Positions 1 through 9,393 of a stretch of DNA of 64,000 nucleotides are shown here, piece by piece. The stretch comes from Streptomyces pilosus (GTDB lineage Bacteria > Actinomycetota > Actinomycetes > Streptomycetales > Streptomycetaceae), in the NCBI RefSeq assembly GCF_014649835.1, contig NZ_BMTU01000001.1, positions 186,001-250,000 on the forward strand. Reading direction: 5' to 3'. Position numbers and translations under genes: made by a program. Below the pieces are notes generated by a model. The model searched no databases. It worked only from the letters and a program-made list of their open reading frames with translations, and was not told the DNA's origin. Numbering within the stretch: position 1 is the stretch's first letter; each line of letters starts with the position of its first letter.

Positions 1-1
1 T

Positions 2-475
2 GTGTTCACGGCGCTGGACCCGAACATCCGGGCGGGCCTGATCCCGGACGCGGACGCCTACCGGGAGCGGTTCCGGTCCTGGCTGCCGTCGGTGACGCTG
101 CTGAAGCTGTCCGAGGAGGACGCCGACTGGCTCGGCGGGTCCCCGCGCGAGTGGGCGGCGGCCGGCCCGGCGGCGGTCGTGGTCACCCGGGGCGGGGACG
201 GGCTGACCGCGTACACCCGGGACGGCCACGCGTACGCGGTGCCCGGTGAGCGGGTCGAGGTGGTCGACACGATCGGCGCCGGTGACACCGTGAACGCGGC
301 GCTGCTGCACGGTCTGGCGGCCCGCGACGCGCTCGGCGCCGAGGGGGTCGCCGCGCTGGGCGCGGAGGGCTGGCGGGACCTGCTCGGTCTCGCGGCGCGC
401 GCGGCGGCGGTCACCTGCTCACGCGCGGGCGCGGAACCGCCGTACGCGCACGAGCTGGAGGCCGCGGGGGCCTGA
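2..475 (+). CDS. PfkB-family sugar kinase (fructokinase-like), C-terminal part
   Basis: The 5' end lies outside the window, so only the last 157 or so residues are present. The visible part begins with a DPN-x-R motif typical of PfkB fructokinases. It contains the second PfkB signature, DTIGAGDT, near residue 90, whose Asp is the family's catalytic base, and ends about 60 residues later as usual. Family knowledge: ATP-dependent phosphorylation of a sugar (fructose or a related ketose) in the cytoplasm. The exact substrate cannot be read here. A GTG sits at position 2, but homologues would have roughly 140 more residues upstream, so it is not taken as the start. Confidence 0.85.
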   Translation: MFTALDPNIRAGLIPDADAYRERFRSWLPSVTLLKLSEEDADWLGGSPREWAAAGPAAVVVTRGGDGLTAYTRDGHAYAVPGERVEVVDTIGAGDTVNAALLHGLAARDALGAEGVAALGAEGWRDLLGLAARAAAVTCSRAGAEPPYAHELEAAGA

Positions 476-481
476 CACGGA

Positions 482-531
482 ACACGCGCCGTGCCGCGGA
501 GGGGTTGACGCCCCCGCGGCACGGCGCGTGT
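482..531. terminator. Bidirectional terminator between sugar kinase and uvrA
   Basis: An 18-bp perfect inverted repeat (left arm from 482, right arm to 531) is extended by a GGG/CCC pairing past one bulged A. It lies between two convergent genes and can serve both strands. Confidence 0.8.
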
Positions 532-549
532 CCGTGCGGGCCGTGCCGG

Positions 550-3522
550 TCAGGCCTTGGCGGCCCGCGTCGTCTTCTTCGCGACCGCCTTGGTGGCGGT
601 CTTCCGGGCGCCCGTCTGCGCGGCGGCCGTCTTCTTCGCCGCCTTGCGCGGGGCACGCACCTGGGCGGCGTCACTGATCCGTTCCGCCCCGAGGACGTCC
701 CGCAGGAACTTGCCCGTGTGGCTGGACGGAACGGCGGCGACCTGCTCGGGCGTGCCCTCGGCGACGACCAGACCGCCGCCGGCGCCGCCCTCGGGACCCA
801 TGTCGACGACCCAGTCGGCGGTCTTGATCACGTCGAGGTTGTGCTCGATGACGATGACCGTGTTGCCCTTGTCGACCAGGCCGGACAGGACCGTCAGCAG
901 CTTGCTGATGTCCTCGAAGTGCAGGCCGGTGGTCGGCTCGTCCAGGACGTAGACCGTGCGGCCGGTGGAGCGCTTCTGCAGCTCGCTGGCGAGCTTCACC
1001 CGCTGCGCCTCACCACCGGACAGGGTGGTCGCGGCCTGACCGAGCCGGACGTAGCCGAGGCCGACGTCGTTGAGCGTCTTCATGTGACGGGAGATCGCCG
1101 GAACCGCCTCGAAGAAGTGCATGGCCTCTTCGATCGGCATGTTCAGGACGTCGGCGATGGACTTGCCCTTGTAGTGGACCTCCAGGGTCTCCCGGTTGTA
1201 GCGGGCGCCGTGGCAGACCTCGCACGGGACGTACACGTCCGGGAGGAAGTTCATCTCGATCTTGATGGTGCCGTCGCCCGCGCAGTTCTCGCAGCGGCCG
1301 CCCTTGACATTGAAGGAGAAGCGGCCGGGCATGTATCCGCGGACCTTCGCCTCCGTCGTCTCGGCGAACAGCTTGCGGACGTGGTCGAAGACGCCGGTGT
1401 ACGTCGCCGGGTTGGAGCGCGGGGTGCGGCCGATGGGCGACTGGTCGACGTGCACGACCTTGTCGACGAGGTCGTCGCCGTCGACCCGGGTGTGCCGGCC
1501 GGGCACGCTGCGCGCGCCGTTCAGCTCGCGGGCCAGGTGCGTGTACAGGATGTCGTTGACCAGAGTGGACTTCCCGGATCCGGAGACACCGGTGACCGCG
1601 GTGAACACACCCAGCGGGAAGGACACGTCGATGTCCTGGAGGTTGTTCTCGCGGGCGCCGTGCACCGTGAGCCGGCGCGACGGGTCGTGCGGGCGGCGGA
1701 TCTCGGGCAGCGGGATGGCCTTCTTGCCGGAGAGGTACTGGCCGGTCTGCGACTCGGCGTTGGCCAGCAGTTCCTTGAGCGAGCCGCTGTGGACGACCTT
1801 GCCGCCGTGCTCACCCGCGCCGGGGCCGATGTCGACGATCCAGTCGGCGACCTTGATGGTGTCCTCGTCGTGCTCGACGACGATGAGCGTGTTGCCCATG
1901 TCGCGCAGCCGGACGAGGGTCTCGATCAGCCGGTGGTTGTCACGCTGGTGCAGGCCGATGGACGGCTCGTCGAGGACGTAGAGCACGCCGACGAGTCCGG
2001 AGCCGATCTGGGTGGCGAGGCGGATGCGCTGGGCCTCGCCGCCGGAGAGGGTGCCCGCGGCGCGGTTCAGCGAGAGGTAGTCCAGGCCGACGTCGACCAG
2101 GAAGCGCAGCCGCTCGTTGACCTCCTTGAGCACGCGTTCGGCGATCTTCTTGTCGCGGGCGGTGAGCTTCAGCTCGCCGAGGAAGTCCGCGCAGTCGCTG
2201 ATGGACATCGAGGAGACCTCGGCGATGGACTTGCCCATGACCGTGACGGCGAGGACGACCGGCTTGAGCCGGGTGCCCTCGCAGGCCGGGCAGGGCACCT
2301 CGCGCATGTAGCCCTCGAAGCGCTCGCGGCTGGAGTCGCTCTCGGCCTCGCTGTGCCGGCGCTTGACGAAGGGGACGGCGCCCTCGAACGCCGTGGTGTA
2401 CCGGCGCTCCCGCCCGTAGCGGTTGCGGTAGCGGACCTCGACCTGCGTCTTGTGGCCGTTGAGCAGGGCCTTCCGCGCGCGCAGCGGCAGGCCCGCGAAG
2501 GGGATGTCGGTGCGGAAGCCCAGCGCGTCGGCGAGCGCGCCGATCAGGCGGTCGAAGTAGTCCCTGGTGTGGCCGTGCGACCACGGGTGGATGGCGCCCT
2601 CGTCGAGGCTCTTGTCCGGGTCGGGGACGATCAGCTCGGGGTCGACCTCCATGCGCGTGCCGATGCCGGTGCACTCGGGGCAGGCGCCGAAGGGCGAGTT
2701 GAAGGAGAACGAGCGGGGTTCGAGCTCCTCGAAGGACAGGTCGTCGTACGGGCAGTACAGGTGCTCCGAGAACATCCGCTCGCGCTCGGGGTCGTCCTCG
2801 GGCAGGTCGACGAAGTCGAGCACGACCATGCCGCCGGACAGGCCGAGGGCGGTCTCCACGGAGTCGGTGAGGCGGCGCTTGGCGCCCTCCTTCACCGTGA
2901 GGCGGTCCACGACCACCTCGATGGTGTGCTTCTCCTGCTTCTTCAGCGTGGGCGGGCTGGAGAGCTGGACGGTCTCGCCGTCCACGCGGGCGCGGGAGTA
3001 GCCCTTGGTCTGGAGGTCGGAGAAGAGGTCGGCGAACTCGCCCTTGCGCTCGCGCACCAGCGGGGACAGCACCTGGAAGCGGCTGCCCTCGGCCAGCTGG
3101 AGGACCCGGTCGACGATGGCCTGGGGCGACTGGCGGGAGATCGGCCGGGAGCACTCGGGACAGTGCGGCTTGCCGATGCGCGCGAAGAGCAGCCGCAGGT
3201 AGTCGTAGACCTCGGTGATGGTGCCGACCGTGGAGCGCGGGTTGCGGGAGGTCGACTTCTGGTCGATGGAGACCGCCGGGGAGAGGCCCTCGATGAAGTC
3301 GACGTCCGGCTTGTCCATCTGGCCGAGGAACTGCCGGGCGTAGGAGGAGAGCGACTCCACGTAGCGCCGCTGGCCCTCGGCGAAGATCGTGTCGAAGGCC
3401 AGCGAGGACTTGCCCGACCCCGACAGGCCCGTGAAGACGATGAGCGAGTCGCGCGGGAGGTCGAGCGAGACGTTCTTGAGGTTGTGCTCGCGCGCTCCAC
3501 GGACGATGAGACGGTCGGCCAC
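550..3522 (-). CDS. uvrA: Excinuclease ABC subunit A
   Basis: Damage-recognition ATPase of nucleotide excision repair, 990 residues. Two ABC modules are visible: Walker A at residues 32-39 and again near 640, each with a later LSGGEAQR signature. Zinc-binding Cys clusters are present, including CPEC and CPAC in the first half and CENC...CEVC near 740-765. The GTG at 3522 is chosen because it begins the conserved family N-terminus ([16 protein letters not shown]) and has AAGAAAGG upstream; an open frame continues to 3600 without family similarity. The protein ends in an unusual Lys/Ala/Thr-rich tail of about 45 residues. The promoter has a RecA-NDp type motif (separate entry), so damage induction is likely. 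Confidence 0.97.
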   Translation of the reverse strand: MADRLIVRGAREHNLKNVSLDLPRDSLIVFTGLSGSGKSSLAFDTIFAEGQRRYVESLSSYARQFLGQMDKPDVDFIEGLSPAVSIDQKSTSRNPRSTVGTITEVYDYLRLLFARIGKPHCPECSRPISRQSPQAIVDRVLQLAEGSRFQVLSPLVRERKGEFADLFSDLQTKGYSRARVDGETVQLSSPPTLKKQEKHTIEVVVDRLTVKEGAKRRLTDSVETALGLSGGMVVLDFVDLPEDDPERERMFSEHLYCPYDDLSFEELEPRSFSFNSPFGACPECTGIGTRMEVDPELIVPDPDKSLDEGAIHPWSHGHTRDYFDRLIGALADALGFRTDIPFAGLPLRARKALLNGHKTQVEVRYRNRYGRERRYTTAFEGAVPFVKRRHSEAESDSSRERFEGYMREVPCPACEGTRLKPVVLAVTVMGKSIAEVSSMSISDCADFLGELKLTARDKKIAERVLKEVNERLRFLVDVGLDYLSLNRAAGTLSGGEAQRIRLATQIGSGLVGVLYVLDEPSIGLHQRDNHRLIETLVRLRDMGNTLIVVEHDEDTIKVADWIVDIGPGAGEHGGKVVHSGSLKELLANAESQTGQYLSGKKAIPLPEIRRPHDPSRRLTVHGARENNLQDIDVSFPLGVFTAVTGVSGSGKSTLVNDILYTHLARELNGARSVPGRHTRVDGDDLVDKVVHVDQSPIGRTPRSNPATYTGVFDHVRKLFAETTEAKVRGYMPGRFSFNVKGGRCENCAGDGTIKIEMNFLPDVYVPCEVCHGARYNRETLEVHYKGKSIADVLNMPIEEAMHFFEAVPAISRHMKTLNDVGLGYVRLGQAATTLSGGEAQRVKLASELQKRSTGRTVYVLDEPTTGLHFEDISKLLTVLSGLVDKGNTVIVIEHNLDVIKTADWVVDMGPEGGAGGGLVVAEGTPEQVAAVPSSHTGKFLRDVLGAERISDAAQVRAPRKAAKKTAAAQTGARKTATKAVAKKTTRAAKA

Positions 3523-3577
3523 GCCGGTCCGCACCTTTCTTGAGAGAAGTGACAGGGGCGGGGCCCCCGTCTTTCCC

Positions 3578-3600
3578 AGACTAGGGCGAGCCACTGACAA
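3578..3600 (-). promoter_or_regulatory. RecA-NDp/PafBC-type promoter of uvrA
   Basis: On the minus strand the sequence reads TTGTCAGTG, eight bases, then TAGTCT. This matches the published consensus TTGTCRGTG-N8-TANNNT at every fixed base. It lies about 56 bp before the chosen uvrA start, giving a leader of roughly 50 nt. Confidence 0.75.
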
Positions 3601-3707
3601 CGCCGGTCGGATTCACGGTTGTCAACAAACCCCGGCTCTCCAGAATGCCCGACGCCGCCCCCGAGCTTATAGCACGTGCATTCGATTACGGGCCGGGCTT
3701 CGCCACC

Positions 3708-3736
3708 TTCACTCGAAGGAGTGGTCCGGCTAGGGT
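3708..3736 (+). promoter_or_regulatory. Leaderless-type promoter of the isomerase-like gene
   Basis: TTCACT (3708-3713), 17-bp spacer, TAGGGT (3731-3736). The ATG begins 8 bp after the last base of the -10 box, so transcription would start at or next to the start codon. Confidence 0.6.
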
Positions 3737-3743
3737 CGGCCCC

Positions 3744-4433
3744 ATGATTGATCACGCTGATGACCTGGCGTCTGTACGAGCCGCTACCGAGCGGCTGCTC
3801 GTCGCGGTCGGCGCACTGGACGACGCGGCTGTGACCCAGTCGTCACGCCTGCCCGGCTGGACCCGGGGCCATGTGCTGGCCCACCTCGCCCGCAACGCGG
3901 ACGCTCTGGTGAACGTCCTGGAGGGCCGCCCCATGTACGTCTCCGGCGAGGCCAGGGACGCCGACATCGAGCGGGACGCCCCGCGGCCCCTCGACGTGCA
4001 GCTCGCGGACGTGCGGGAGAGCGCGGAGCGCCTGCGCGCGGCGGGCGCGGTCCCGGCGGACTGGTCGCGCACCGTCGAGCTGCGCAACGGGGTCACCGAC
4101 CGCGCCGAGCGGGTGCCGTTCCGGCGGTGGGTCGAGGTGGAGCTGCACCACGTGGACCTCGGGATCGGCTACGAGCTTGAGGACCTGCCGGCGGACTTCA
4201 CGGAGCGGGAGATCGCCTTCCTCGCCGACCGGTTCGCCGGTCACCCCGACGTGCCGCCGACCGAGCTGTCCGCCGCGGACGGCCGGACCTGGACGACCGG
4301 CGGCGGCGCGGCCGGCGACCCGGTGGGCGTGGCGGGGACGGCAGCCGACCTGCTGGGCTGGCTCGCCGGCCGCCGGGACGGCTCCGCGCTGACGGTGAAG
4401 GGCGGCGCCCTCCCGTCGCTCCCTCCCCTGTAG
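3744..4433 (+). CDS. Mycothiol-dependent maleylpyruvate isomerase-family protein
   Basis: 229 residues of the MDMPI/DinB-like fold. The N-terminal bundle has the family pattern W-x-R-x-H-V-x-x-H-L-A-R-N near residues 37-50. A second metal-ligand segment, W-V-E-V-E-x-H-H-V-D-L-G, lies near 130-140. Together these supply the His/Glu/His set that binds a divalent metal in this fold. Members act in mycothiol-dependent isomerisation or detoxification, but most are of unknown substrate. The C-terminal 60 residues form the usual second small domain. The ATG at 3744 is chosen because a leaderless promoter places the transcript start on it. Divergent from uvrA with a 221-bp shared upstream region. Confidence 0.85.
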   Translation: MIDHADDLASVRAATERLLVAVGALDDAAVTQSSRLPGWTRGHVLAHLARNADALVNVLEGRPMYVSGEARDADIERDAPRPLDVQLADVRESAERLRAAGAVPADWSRTVELRNGVTDRAERVPFRRWVEVELHHVDLGIGYELEDLPADFTEREIAFLADRFAGHPDVPPTELSAADGRTWTTGGGAAGDPVGVAGTAADLLGWLAGRRDGSALTVKGGALPSLPPL

Positions 4434-4469
4434 GCCTGTCGCGGGGCTGTCCCGGGCCGTGCGCGGGGA

Positions 4470-4475
4470 TAGGCT
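4470..4475 (+). promoter_or_regulatory. -10 box, leaderless, MBL hydrolase
   Basis: TAGGCT ends 7 bp before the ATG at 4483. No good -35 is visible. Confidence 0.45.
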
Positions 4476-4482
4476 GATCGTC

Positions 4483-5139
4483 ATGACGTACAGCGGTCGG
4501 GTGACGGTCGGCGGGCCAGCCGACGTGCACGAACTCAAGGACCTGATGATCACCAAGGTCGCGGTCGGCCCCATGGACAACAACGCCTATCTGCTGCGTT
4601 GCCGGGCCACCGACGAGCAGTTGCTGATCGACGCGGCCGACGACGCCCACACCCTGCTGGGAACCATCGGTGACGACGGCATCGCGTCCGTCGTCACCAC
4701 CCACCGGCACGGGGACCACTGGCAGGCGCTCGCCGAGGTCGTGGCCGCCACCGGCGCCCGCACCCACGCCGGCCGGGACGACGCGGAGGGCATCCCGGTG
4801 CCCACCGACGTGCTGCTCGACGACGGCGACACCGTCCGGGTGGGGCAGGTCGAGCTCACCGCCCGCCACCTGGTCGGCCACACCCCCGGCTCCATCGCCC
4901 TCGTCTACGACGACCCCCACGGGCACCCGCACGTGTTCACCGGGGACTGCCTGTTCCCGGGCGGTGTGGGCAACACCCACAGGGATCCGGAGGCGTTCGC
5001 CCGCCTGATCCACGACGTGGAGACCAGGATCTTCGACGTCCTGCCGGACGAGACCTGGGTGTACCCCGGCCACGGCGACGACACCACCCTGGGCGCGGAG
5101 CGCCCGCACCTGCCGGAGTGGCACGCGCGGGGCTGGTGA
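4483..5139 (+). CDS. MBL-fold metallo-hydrolase (glyoxalase II-like)
   Basis: 218 residues with the beta-lactamase fold zinc motif T-H-R-H-G-D-H near residues 74-80. Further ligands are the His of VGHTPGS near 133, the Asp of FTGDCLF near 154 and the His of YPGHGDD near 200. This is the full di-metal set of the glyoxalase II/hydroxyacylglutathione hydrolase group, here probably acting on a thioester or similar ester; substrate unknown. It follows the isomerase-like gene in the same direction by 49 bp, but its own -10 box suggests independent leaderless expression. Convergent with aroQ. Confidence 0.88.
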   Translation: MTYSGRVTVGGPADVHELKDLMITKVAVGPMDNNAYLLRCRATDEQLLIDAADDAHTLLGTIGDDGIASVVTTHRHGDHWQALAEVVAATGARTHAGRDDAEGIPVPTDVLLDDGDTVRVGQVELTARHLVGHTPGSIALVYDDPHGHPHVFTGDCLFPGGVGNTHRDPEAFARLIHDVETRIFDVLPDETWVYPGHGDDTTLGAERPHLPEWHARGW

Positions 5140-5145
5140 GCCGGG

Positions 5146-5169
5146 CCGCCGGGAGCGCCCTCCCGGCGG
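5146..5169. terminator. Terminator between MBL hydrolase and aroQ
   Basis: 10-bp perfect inverted repeat CCGCCGGGAG/CTCCCGGCGG around a 4-nt loop, placed between convergent genes. Confidence 0.7.
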
Positions 5170-5176
5170 ACGGGAC

Positions 5177-5650
5177 CTACGCCCGGGTCGCCCCCGGGCC
5201 CGCCAGCACCGCGATCCGGTTCACCGCGAAGACGTACCCCTGCACCCCGCAGCCGGCGATGACCCCGTCCGCGCGGAGCGAGACGTAGGAGTGGTGCCGG
5301 AACGACTCGCGCCGGTGGATGTTGGAGATGTGGACCTCGATGACGGGCAGTCCGTCGCAGGCGTTCAGGGCGTCCAGGATCGCCACGGAGGTGTGCGAGT
5401 AGGCGCCGGGGTTGATGACGATCCCGCAGTGGTTCAGCCGGGCCTCGTGGATCCAGTCCACCAGTTGCCCCTCGTGGTTGGACTGGCGCAGGTCCACCGT
5501 GCCGTGGTGCGCGGCCGCCGCCTCGGCGCACATCGTCTCCACGTCGGCGAGCGTGTCGGAACCGTAGATCTCCGGCTGGCGCTGCCCGAGCAGGTTCAGA
5601 TTCGGTCCGTTGAGGATCATGATCGGGGCGTTGGCCAGGGTGCGGGGCAC
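5177..5650 (-). CDS. aroQ: 3-dehydroquinate dehydratase, type II
   Basis: 157 residues, the normal length for the type II dodecameric enzyme that converts 3-dehydroquinate to 3-dehydroshikimate in the shikimate pathway. Conserved segments are present in order: [11 protein letters not shown] at residues 12-22, the flexible lid with QRQPEIYG (catalytic Arg and Tyr), [15 protein letters not shown] with the catalytic His, and EVHISN. The GTG at 5650 has GGAGG four bases upstream and gives the family N-terminus. It stands alone rather than with other aro genes, so it may serve either biosynthesis or quinate catabolism. Confidence 0.95.
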   Translation of the reverse strand: MPRTLANAPIMILNGPNLNLLGQRQPEIYGSDTLADVETMCAEAAAAHHGTVDLRQSNHEGQLVDWIHEARLNHCGIVINPGAYSHTSVAILDALNACDGLPVIEVHISNIHRRESFRHHSYVSLRADGVIAGCGVQGYVFAVNRIAVLAGPGATRA

Positions 5651-5740
5651 GGTTCCTCCGGTCCGTCGGGGTCGGCGGTTCTCGGCGGAACCGCTGCTCG
5701 CCCCCGGTCTATCACGGTGCGGCGCGGGCCCGTCGCGCCC

Positions 5741-5746
5741 TAGCCT
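5741..5746 (+). promoter_or_regulatory. -10 box, leaderless, LD-carboxypeptidase
   Basis: TAGCCT ends 6 bp before the ATG at 5753. Confidence 0.45.
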
Positions 5747-5752
5747 CCTGGC

Positions 5753-6799
5753 ATGACGACCCCCTCGTACCCGCCCAAGCCCTCGCCCGGCGACCGCGTC
5801 GCCGTGCTCTCCCCCTCCTCCGGTCTGCCGGGGCTGTTCCCGCTCCCGTACGAGCTGGGGCTGAGGCGGCTGCGCGAGGAGTACCGACTGGAGCCGGTCG
5901 AGTACCCGGCGACGCGCAGGATGGGCGCGACGCCGCGCGAGCGGGCCGACGACCTCCATGCCGCCTTCACCGACCCGGAGATCAAGGCGGTCTTCGCGTC
6001 GATCGGCGGCGACGACCAGATCACCGTGGTGCCGCTGCTGGACCGGGAGCTGATCCGCGCCCACCCGAAGCCGTTCTTCGGGATGAGCGACAACACCCAC
6101 CTGCTCGCCTTCCTCCGGGAGAACGGGATCGTCGGATTCCACGGCGCGAGCGTGATGGTCGAGCTCGGGCGCCCCGGGGCGATGCACCCGCAGACCGCGG
6201 CCTCCCTGCGGGCCGCCCTGTTCACCCCGGGCGCGTACGAGCTGCGTCCCGCCGAGCGGTGGCGGGACTCGGACCGCGACTGGGCGGACCCCGCGACGTT
6301 CGACGCGGAGCCGGAGACCCGGCCGGGGACGGGCTGGACCTGGGTGAACGCCGGGCGGGTCGTCGAGGGGCGCACCTGGGGCGGCTGCCTGGAGACCGTC
6401 GGCTCGATGCTGATGGCCGGCCGCGGGGTGGCACCGAACCTGTCCGAGTACGACGGTGGCGTGCTGTTCCTGGAGACCTCGGAGGAGCTGCCGGGCGCTG
6501 AGGAGGTCTTCCGCACCCTGCGGAGCATGGGTGAGCGGGGGCTGCTCGGGCGTTTCGCCGCGCTCCTGATGGGCCGCCCGAAGACCTGGTCCTTCGAGCG
6601 GCCGCACACCCCCGCGGAGGCGGTGGCCTACGCCGCCGAACAGCGTGAGGCCGTACTGCGGGCGATGCGGGTCTACGCGCCCGACGCCGTGATCGTCCTC
6701 GACGTGGACCTCGGGCACACCGACCCGCAGCTGGTGATCCCCTACGGGGGTGGCGTGCGCGTCGACGGGCCCGCCCGGCGCGTCACCGTCACGTACTGA
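5753..6799 (+). CDS. S66-family LD-carboxypeptidase / MccF-like peptidase
   Basis: 348 residues. The N-terminal LdcA domain has the nucleophile-elbow pattern F-x-G-M-S-D-N-T, with Ser in the GMSD turn near residue 110. The family's Glu/His pair appears late, as E in FLETSEE near 240 and H in LGHTDPQ near 325. LdcA cleaves the terminal D-Ala from muropeptide tetrapeptides. The MccF branch cleaves aminoacyl-nucleotide antibiotics and is close in length and architecture, so either function is possible. It is divergent from aroQ. The transcript is probably leaderless. Confidence 0.85.
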   Translation: MTTPSYPPKPSPGDRVAVLSPSSGLPGLFPLPYELGLRRLREEYRLEPVEYPATRRMGATPRERADDLHAAFTDPEIKAVFASIGGDDQITVVPLLDRELIRAHPKPFFGMSDNTHLLAFLRENGIVGFHGASVMVELGRPGAMHPQTAASLRAALFTPGAYELRPAERWRDSDRDWADPATFDAEPETRPGTGWTWVNAGRVVEGRTWGGCLETVGSMLMAGRGVAPNLSEYDGGVLFLETSEELPGAEEVFRTLRSMGERGLLGRFAALLMGRPKTWSFERPHTPAEAVAYAAEQREAVLRAMRVYAPDAVIVLDVDLGHTDPQLVIPYGGGVRVDGPARRVTVTY

Positions 6800-6812
6800 C
6801 GCCGGGCGGGCC
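6768..6812. terminator. Hairpin at the peptidase/antiporter convergence
   Basis: 13-bp perfect inverted repeat (6768-6780 with 6800-6812) spanning the stop codon of the peptidase, ahead of the convergent antiporter gene. Confidence 0.6.
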
Positions 6813-6817
6813 GCGCC

Positions 6818-7918
6818 CTACGGGTTGATCGCCAGTTCGAGGTAGGCGGCGAGCAGCACCAGGTGCACCCCTCCCTGGAGGGGCGTGGCCCGTCCGGGAA
6901 CCACGGTCAGCGCGCCCACCACCATGGTCAGGGCGAGCAGCACCATGTGGGTGTTGCCGAGTCCGAGGACGAGCGGGCCGGTGAGCCAGAGGGAGGCCAG
7001 CGCGACGGCGGGGATGGTCAGGCCGATGCTGGCCATCGCCGAACCGAGCGCGAGGTTCATGCTGGTCTGCACCTGGTTGCGGCGCGCGGCGCGCACCGCC
7101 GCGATGGTCTCCGGAAGGAGAACCAGCAGGGCGATGATCACACCGACGACGGAGTGGCCCAGTCCCGCGGCCTCCACGCCCGACTCGATGGTGGGCGAGA
7201 CCCCTTTGGCCAGGCCGACCACGCCGATCAGGGCCAGGCCCAGCAGGCCGAGGCTGATCATGGCGGTGCGGGTGGAGGGCGCCGGGGCGTGCTCCTCCGG
7301 TTTGGCCGTCTCCCCCTGTCTGACGACCGGCAGGAAGTAGTCGCGGTGCCGGACGGTCTGGGTCGCGACGAACAGGCCGTAGAGGACGAGCGAGGAAACC
7401 GCGGCGAAGGTGAGCTGAACGGTGGAGAACTCGGGGCCCGGCTTGCTGGTGGTGAACGTCGGCAGGACGAGGCTGAGGGTCGCCAGTGTGGCCACGGTGG
7501 CGAGGGCGGCTCCGGTGCCCTCCGAATTGAACACGGCGGTGCCGTGGCGCAGTGAGCCCACCAGGAGGCTGATGCCGAGAATGCCGTTGACGGTGATCAT
7601 CACGGCCGCGAACACGGTGTCCCGGGCGAGCGTGGCGCTCTGGTCGCCACCGTCGATCATCAGGGTGACGATCAGCGCCACCTCGATGACGGTGACGGCG
7701 ACCGCGAGCACCAGGGAGCCGAAGGGCTCACCGACCCGGTGCGCGACCACCTCGGCGTGGTGGACCGCGGCCAGCACGGACGCCGCGAGGACCAGGGTCA
7801 CCAGCGCGACGATGCCGCCGGGCAGATCGCGTCCCCAGGTCAGCACCAGCAGCAGTACGGCGACCACCGGTACGGCGGTCGTCCACCGCGTCGCGAGTGC
7901 CCTGAGCGGAGCGATCAC
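6818..7918 (-). CDS. Calcium/cation:proton antiporter, ChaA/CaCA family
   Basis: 366 residues with about eleven hydrophobic segments. It carries the two internally repeated CaCA alpha motifs: one with E in VIEVALIV (about residue 75) and one in the second half with LPETIAAVRAARR (about 250). These acidic residues bind the exchanged cation. The overall pattern resembles E. coli ChaA (Ca2+/Na+/K+:H+ exchange). The chosen GTG at 7918 gives a charged N-terminus just before the first helix; a frame continues upstream to 8137 but without membrane character. It shares strand with the TerC and TerD genes, consistent with an ion-stress neighbourhood. Confidence 0.85.
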   Translation of the reverse strand: MIAPLRALATRWTTAVPVVAVLLLVLTWGRDLPGGIVALVTLVLAASVLAAVHHAEVVAHRVGEPFGSLVLAVAVTVIEVALIVTLMIDGGDQSATLARDTVFAAVMITVNGILGISLLVGSLRHGTAVFNSEGTGAALATVATLATLSLVLPTFTTSKPGPEFSTVQLTFAAVSSLVLYGLFVATQTVRHRDYFLPVVRQGETAKPEEHAPAPSTRTAMISLGLLGLALIGVVGLAKGVSPTIESGVEAAGLGHSVVGVIIALLVLLPETIAAVRAARRNQVQTSMNLALGSAMASIGLTIPAVALASLWLTGPLVLGLGNTHMVLLALTMVVGALTVVPGRATPLQGGVHLVLLAAYLELAINP

Positions 7919-8132
7919 GGGGCGATCGTCGCAGACGTGAAGGCGGGCCGCACCTTGCCGGCGGCTGCCGTACGGCGGCGGGCCGTGGAGGCGATGGGGG
8001 GTGTCACCGCCGATCGGCGTGTCCCTCCGGCGCGCCCTCCTGGTCGTCTGGGGGTCGTCATGGTCACGCATGGCCTCCTGATGCGAGTCGCGTTCGGTCG
8101 GCGCCGGCGGGCGGCGCGGGTGGAGACAGAGG

Positions 8133-8181
8133 GGCACCGGGAGCGGTGGCCGGCGATGTGCAGCCCTCCGCTCCCGGTGCC
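8133..8181 (-). terminator. Terminator of the TerC gene
   Basis: 14-bp perfect inverted repeat (8133-8146 with 8168-8181) immediately downstream of the TerC stop codon. Confidence 0.65.
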
Positions 8182-8207
8182 GGTGTCTCCGTGTACGTCC
8201 GACGGGA

Positions 8208-9209
8208 TCAGACGTCGATGTTGTTCTTCGCGGGGCTCTCGTCCTTGCCCTCGGCCGACGCGGCCTCCGCCATCTTGCGGGAGGCCCGCAGGCTGGTGAT
8301 CGTGGTGATGACCAGGACGCCGCAGATCACGCCCAGCGACACGGGGATGCTGATCTCGGGGACGTGGACCCCGGACTCGTGCAGTGCGTGCAGCACCAGC
8401 TTCACACCGATGAAGCCGAGGATGATCGACAGGCCGTAGGAGAGGTGGACCAGCTTCCGCAGCAGTCCGCCGATGAGGAAGTACAGCTGCCTGAGGCCCA
8501 TCAGCGCGAACGCGTTCGCCGTGAACACGATGTAGGGGTCCTGGGTCAGGCCGAAGATCGCGGGGATCGAGTCGAGCGCGAACAGGACGTCCGTGGTGCC
8601 GATGGCGAGCATGACGACCAGCATCGGGGTCATGACCCGCTTGCCGTTCTGCTCGATCCACAGCTTGGTGCCGTGGTAGCGGTCGGCCACGCCGAAGCGG
8701 CGCTCGGCGGCCTTGAGGAGCTTGTTCTCCTCGAACTCCTCTTCCTCCTCGTCGGCCCGCGCCTCCTGGATGAGCTTCCAGGCGGTCCAGATGAGGAAGG
8801 CGCCGAAGAGGTAGAACACCCACGAGAAGCTGGCGAGGATCGCGGCGCCGGCTGCGATGAAGATCGCGCGCAGCACCAGGGCGATGAGCACACCGATCAG
8901 GAGCACCCGCTGCTGGTACTGCGACGGCACCGCGAACTTCGCCATGATCAGGACGAAGACGAAGAGGTTGTCGACGCTCAGCGACTTCTCGGTGATGTAG
9001 CCGGCGAAGAACTCGCCGCCGGCCTGTGCCCCGCCCCAGATCAGCAGGCCGACGCCGAAGAGCGCGGCCAGCACGATCCAGACGACGGTCCAGATTCCGG
9101 CTTCTTTGATGGATACGTCGTGCGGTTTGCGGCCGATGAAGAAATCGACGGCGATGAGGGCGCACAGGCCCACAACAGTCAAGACCCACAGGGTCAAGGA
9201 AACTTCCAC
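8208..9209 (-). CDS. TerC-family integral membrane protein (Alx/MeeY-like)
   Basis: 333 residues, seven to nine membrane helices. The family acidic motifs are visible: FFIGRKPHD after helix 1, SLSVDNLFVFVLIM near residue 70, and TDVLFALDSIPAIFG near 200, with conserved Asp residues inside helices. A charged loop rich in Glu (EEEEEFEENK) lies near 155. TerC/Alx proteins are linked to Mn2+ export and tellurite resistance, and recent work on relatives supports a role in metalating exported proteins. The GTG at 9209 has GGAGG four bases ahead and a normal first helix. A yybP-ykoY riboswitch precedes it, which supports the Mn2+ role independently. Confidence 0.92.
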   Translation of the reverse strand: MEVSLTLWVLTVVGLCALIAVDFFIGRKPHDVSIKEAGIWTVVWIVLAALFGVGLLIWGGAQAGGEFFAGYITEKSLSVDNLFVFVLIMAKFAVPSQYQQRVLLIGVLIALVLRAIFIAAGAAILASFSWVFYLFGAFLIWTAWKLIQEARADEEEEEFEENKLLKAAERRFGVADRYHGTKLWIEQNGKRVMTPMLVVMLAIGTTDVLFALDSIPAIFGLTQDPYIVFTANAFALMGLRQLYFLIGGLLRKLVHLSYGLSIILGFIGVKLVLHALHESGVHVPEISIPVSLGVICGVLVITTITSLRASRKMAEAASAEGKDESPAKNNIDV

Positions 9210-9254
9210 TGCGCCTCCGGCAGATGCGTCACAGGCAATGTCAGCGTCGTCGCT

Positions 9255-9386
9255 GCCGGAGGTCTCTTCCACCCGGGCCACCGGGCGCTGGAACGCGTCC
9301 GGACGGTCCTTCGGGCCGACGCCCCGGGATCTGGCCTGATCCGTATTGACGGGGTCGCCGCACAGACAGGGAGTACTCCCCTCCGT
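9255..9386 (-). promoter_or_regulatory. yybP-ykoY (Mn2+) riboswitch ahead of TerC
   Basis: Read on the minus strand, the leader contains the three conserved blocks of this class in order. They are CGGAGG-GGAGTAC (9373-9385), CCCCGTCAATACGG in the middle, and AGAGA-CCTCCG (9257-9267). The outer strands CGGAGG and CCTCCG form a perfect P1 stem. The 3' strand CCTCCGG is also exactly complementary to the CCGGAGG that contains the TerC ribosome site at 9214-9220, so a translational switch is plausible: P1 formed with Mn2+ would leave the ribosome site free. Confidence 0.85.
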
Positions 9387-9393
9387 GCGGTCA

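Noticed and set aside
505..3543. A 1012-codon open frame opposite uvrA
   Set aside because: It is the mirror of uvrA in GC-rich DNA: Asp/Val/Gly/Leu-rich, with no domain and no ribosome site.
3618..3630. TTGACA at 3620-3625 (minus) as the uvrA -35
   Set aside because: No -10 box at 16-18 bp; the RecA-NDp pair at 3578-3600 fits far better.
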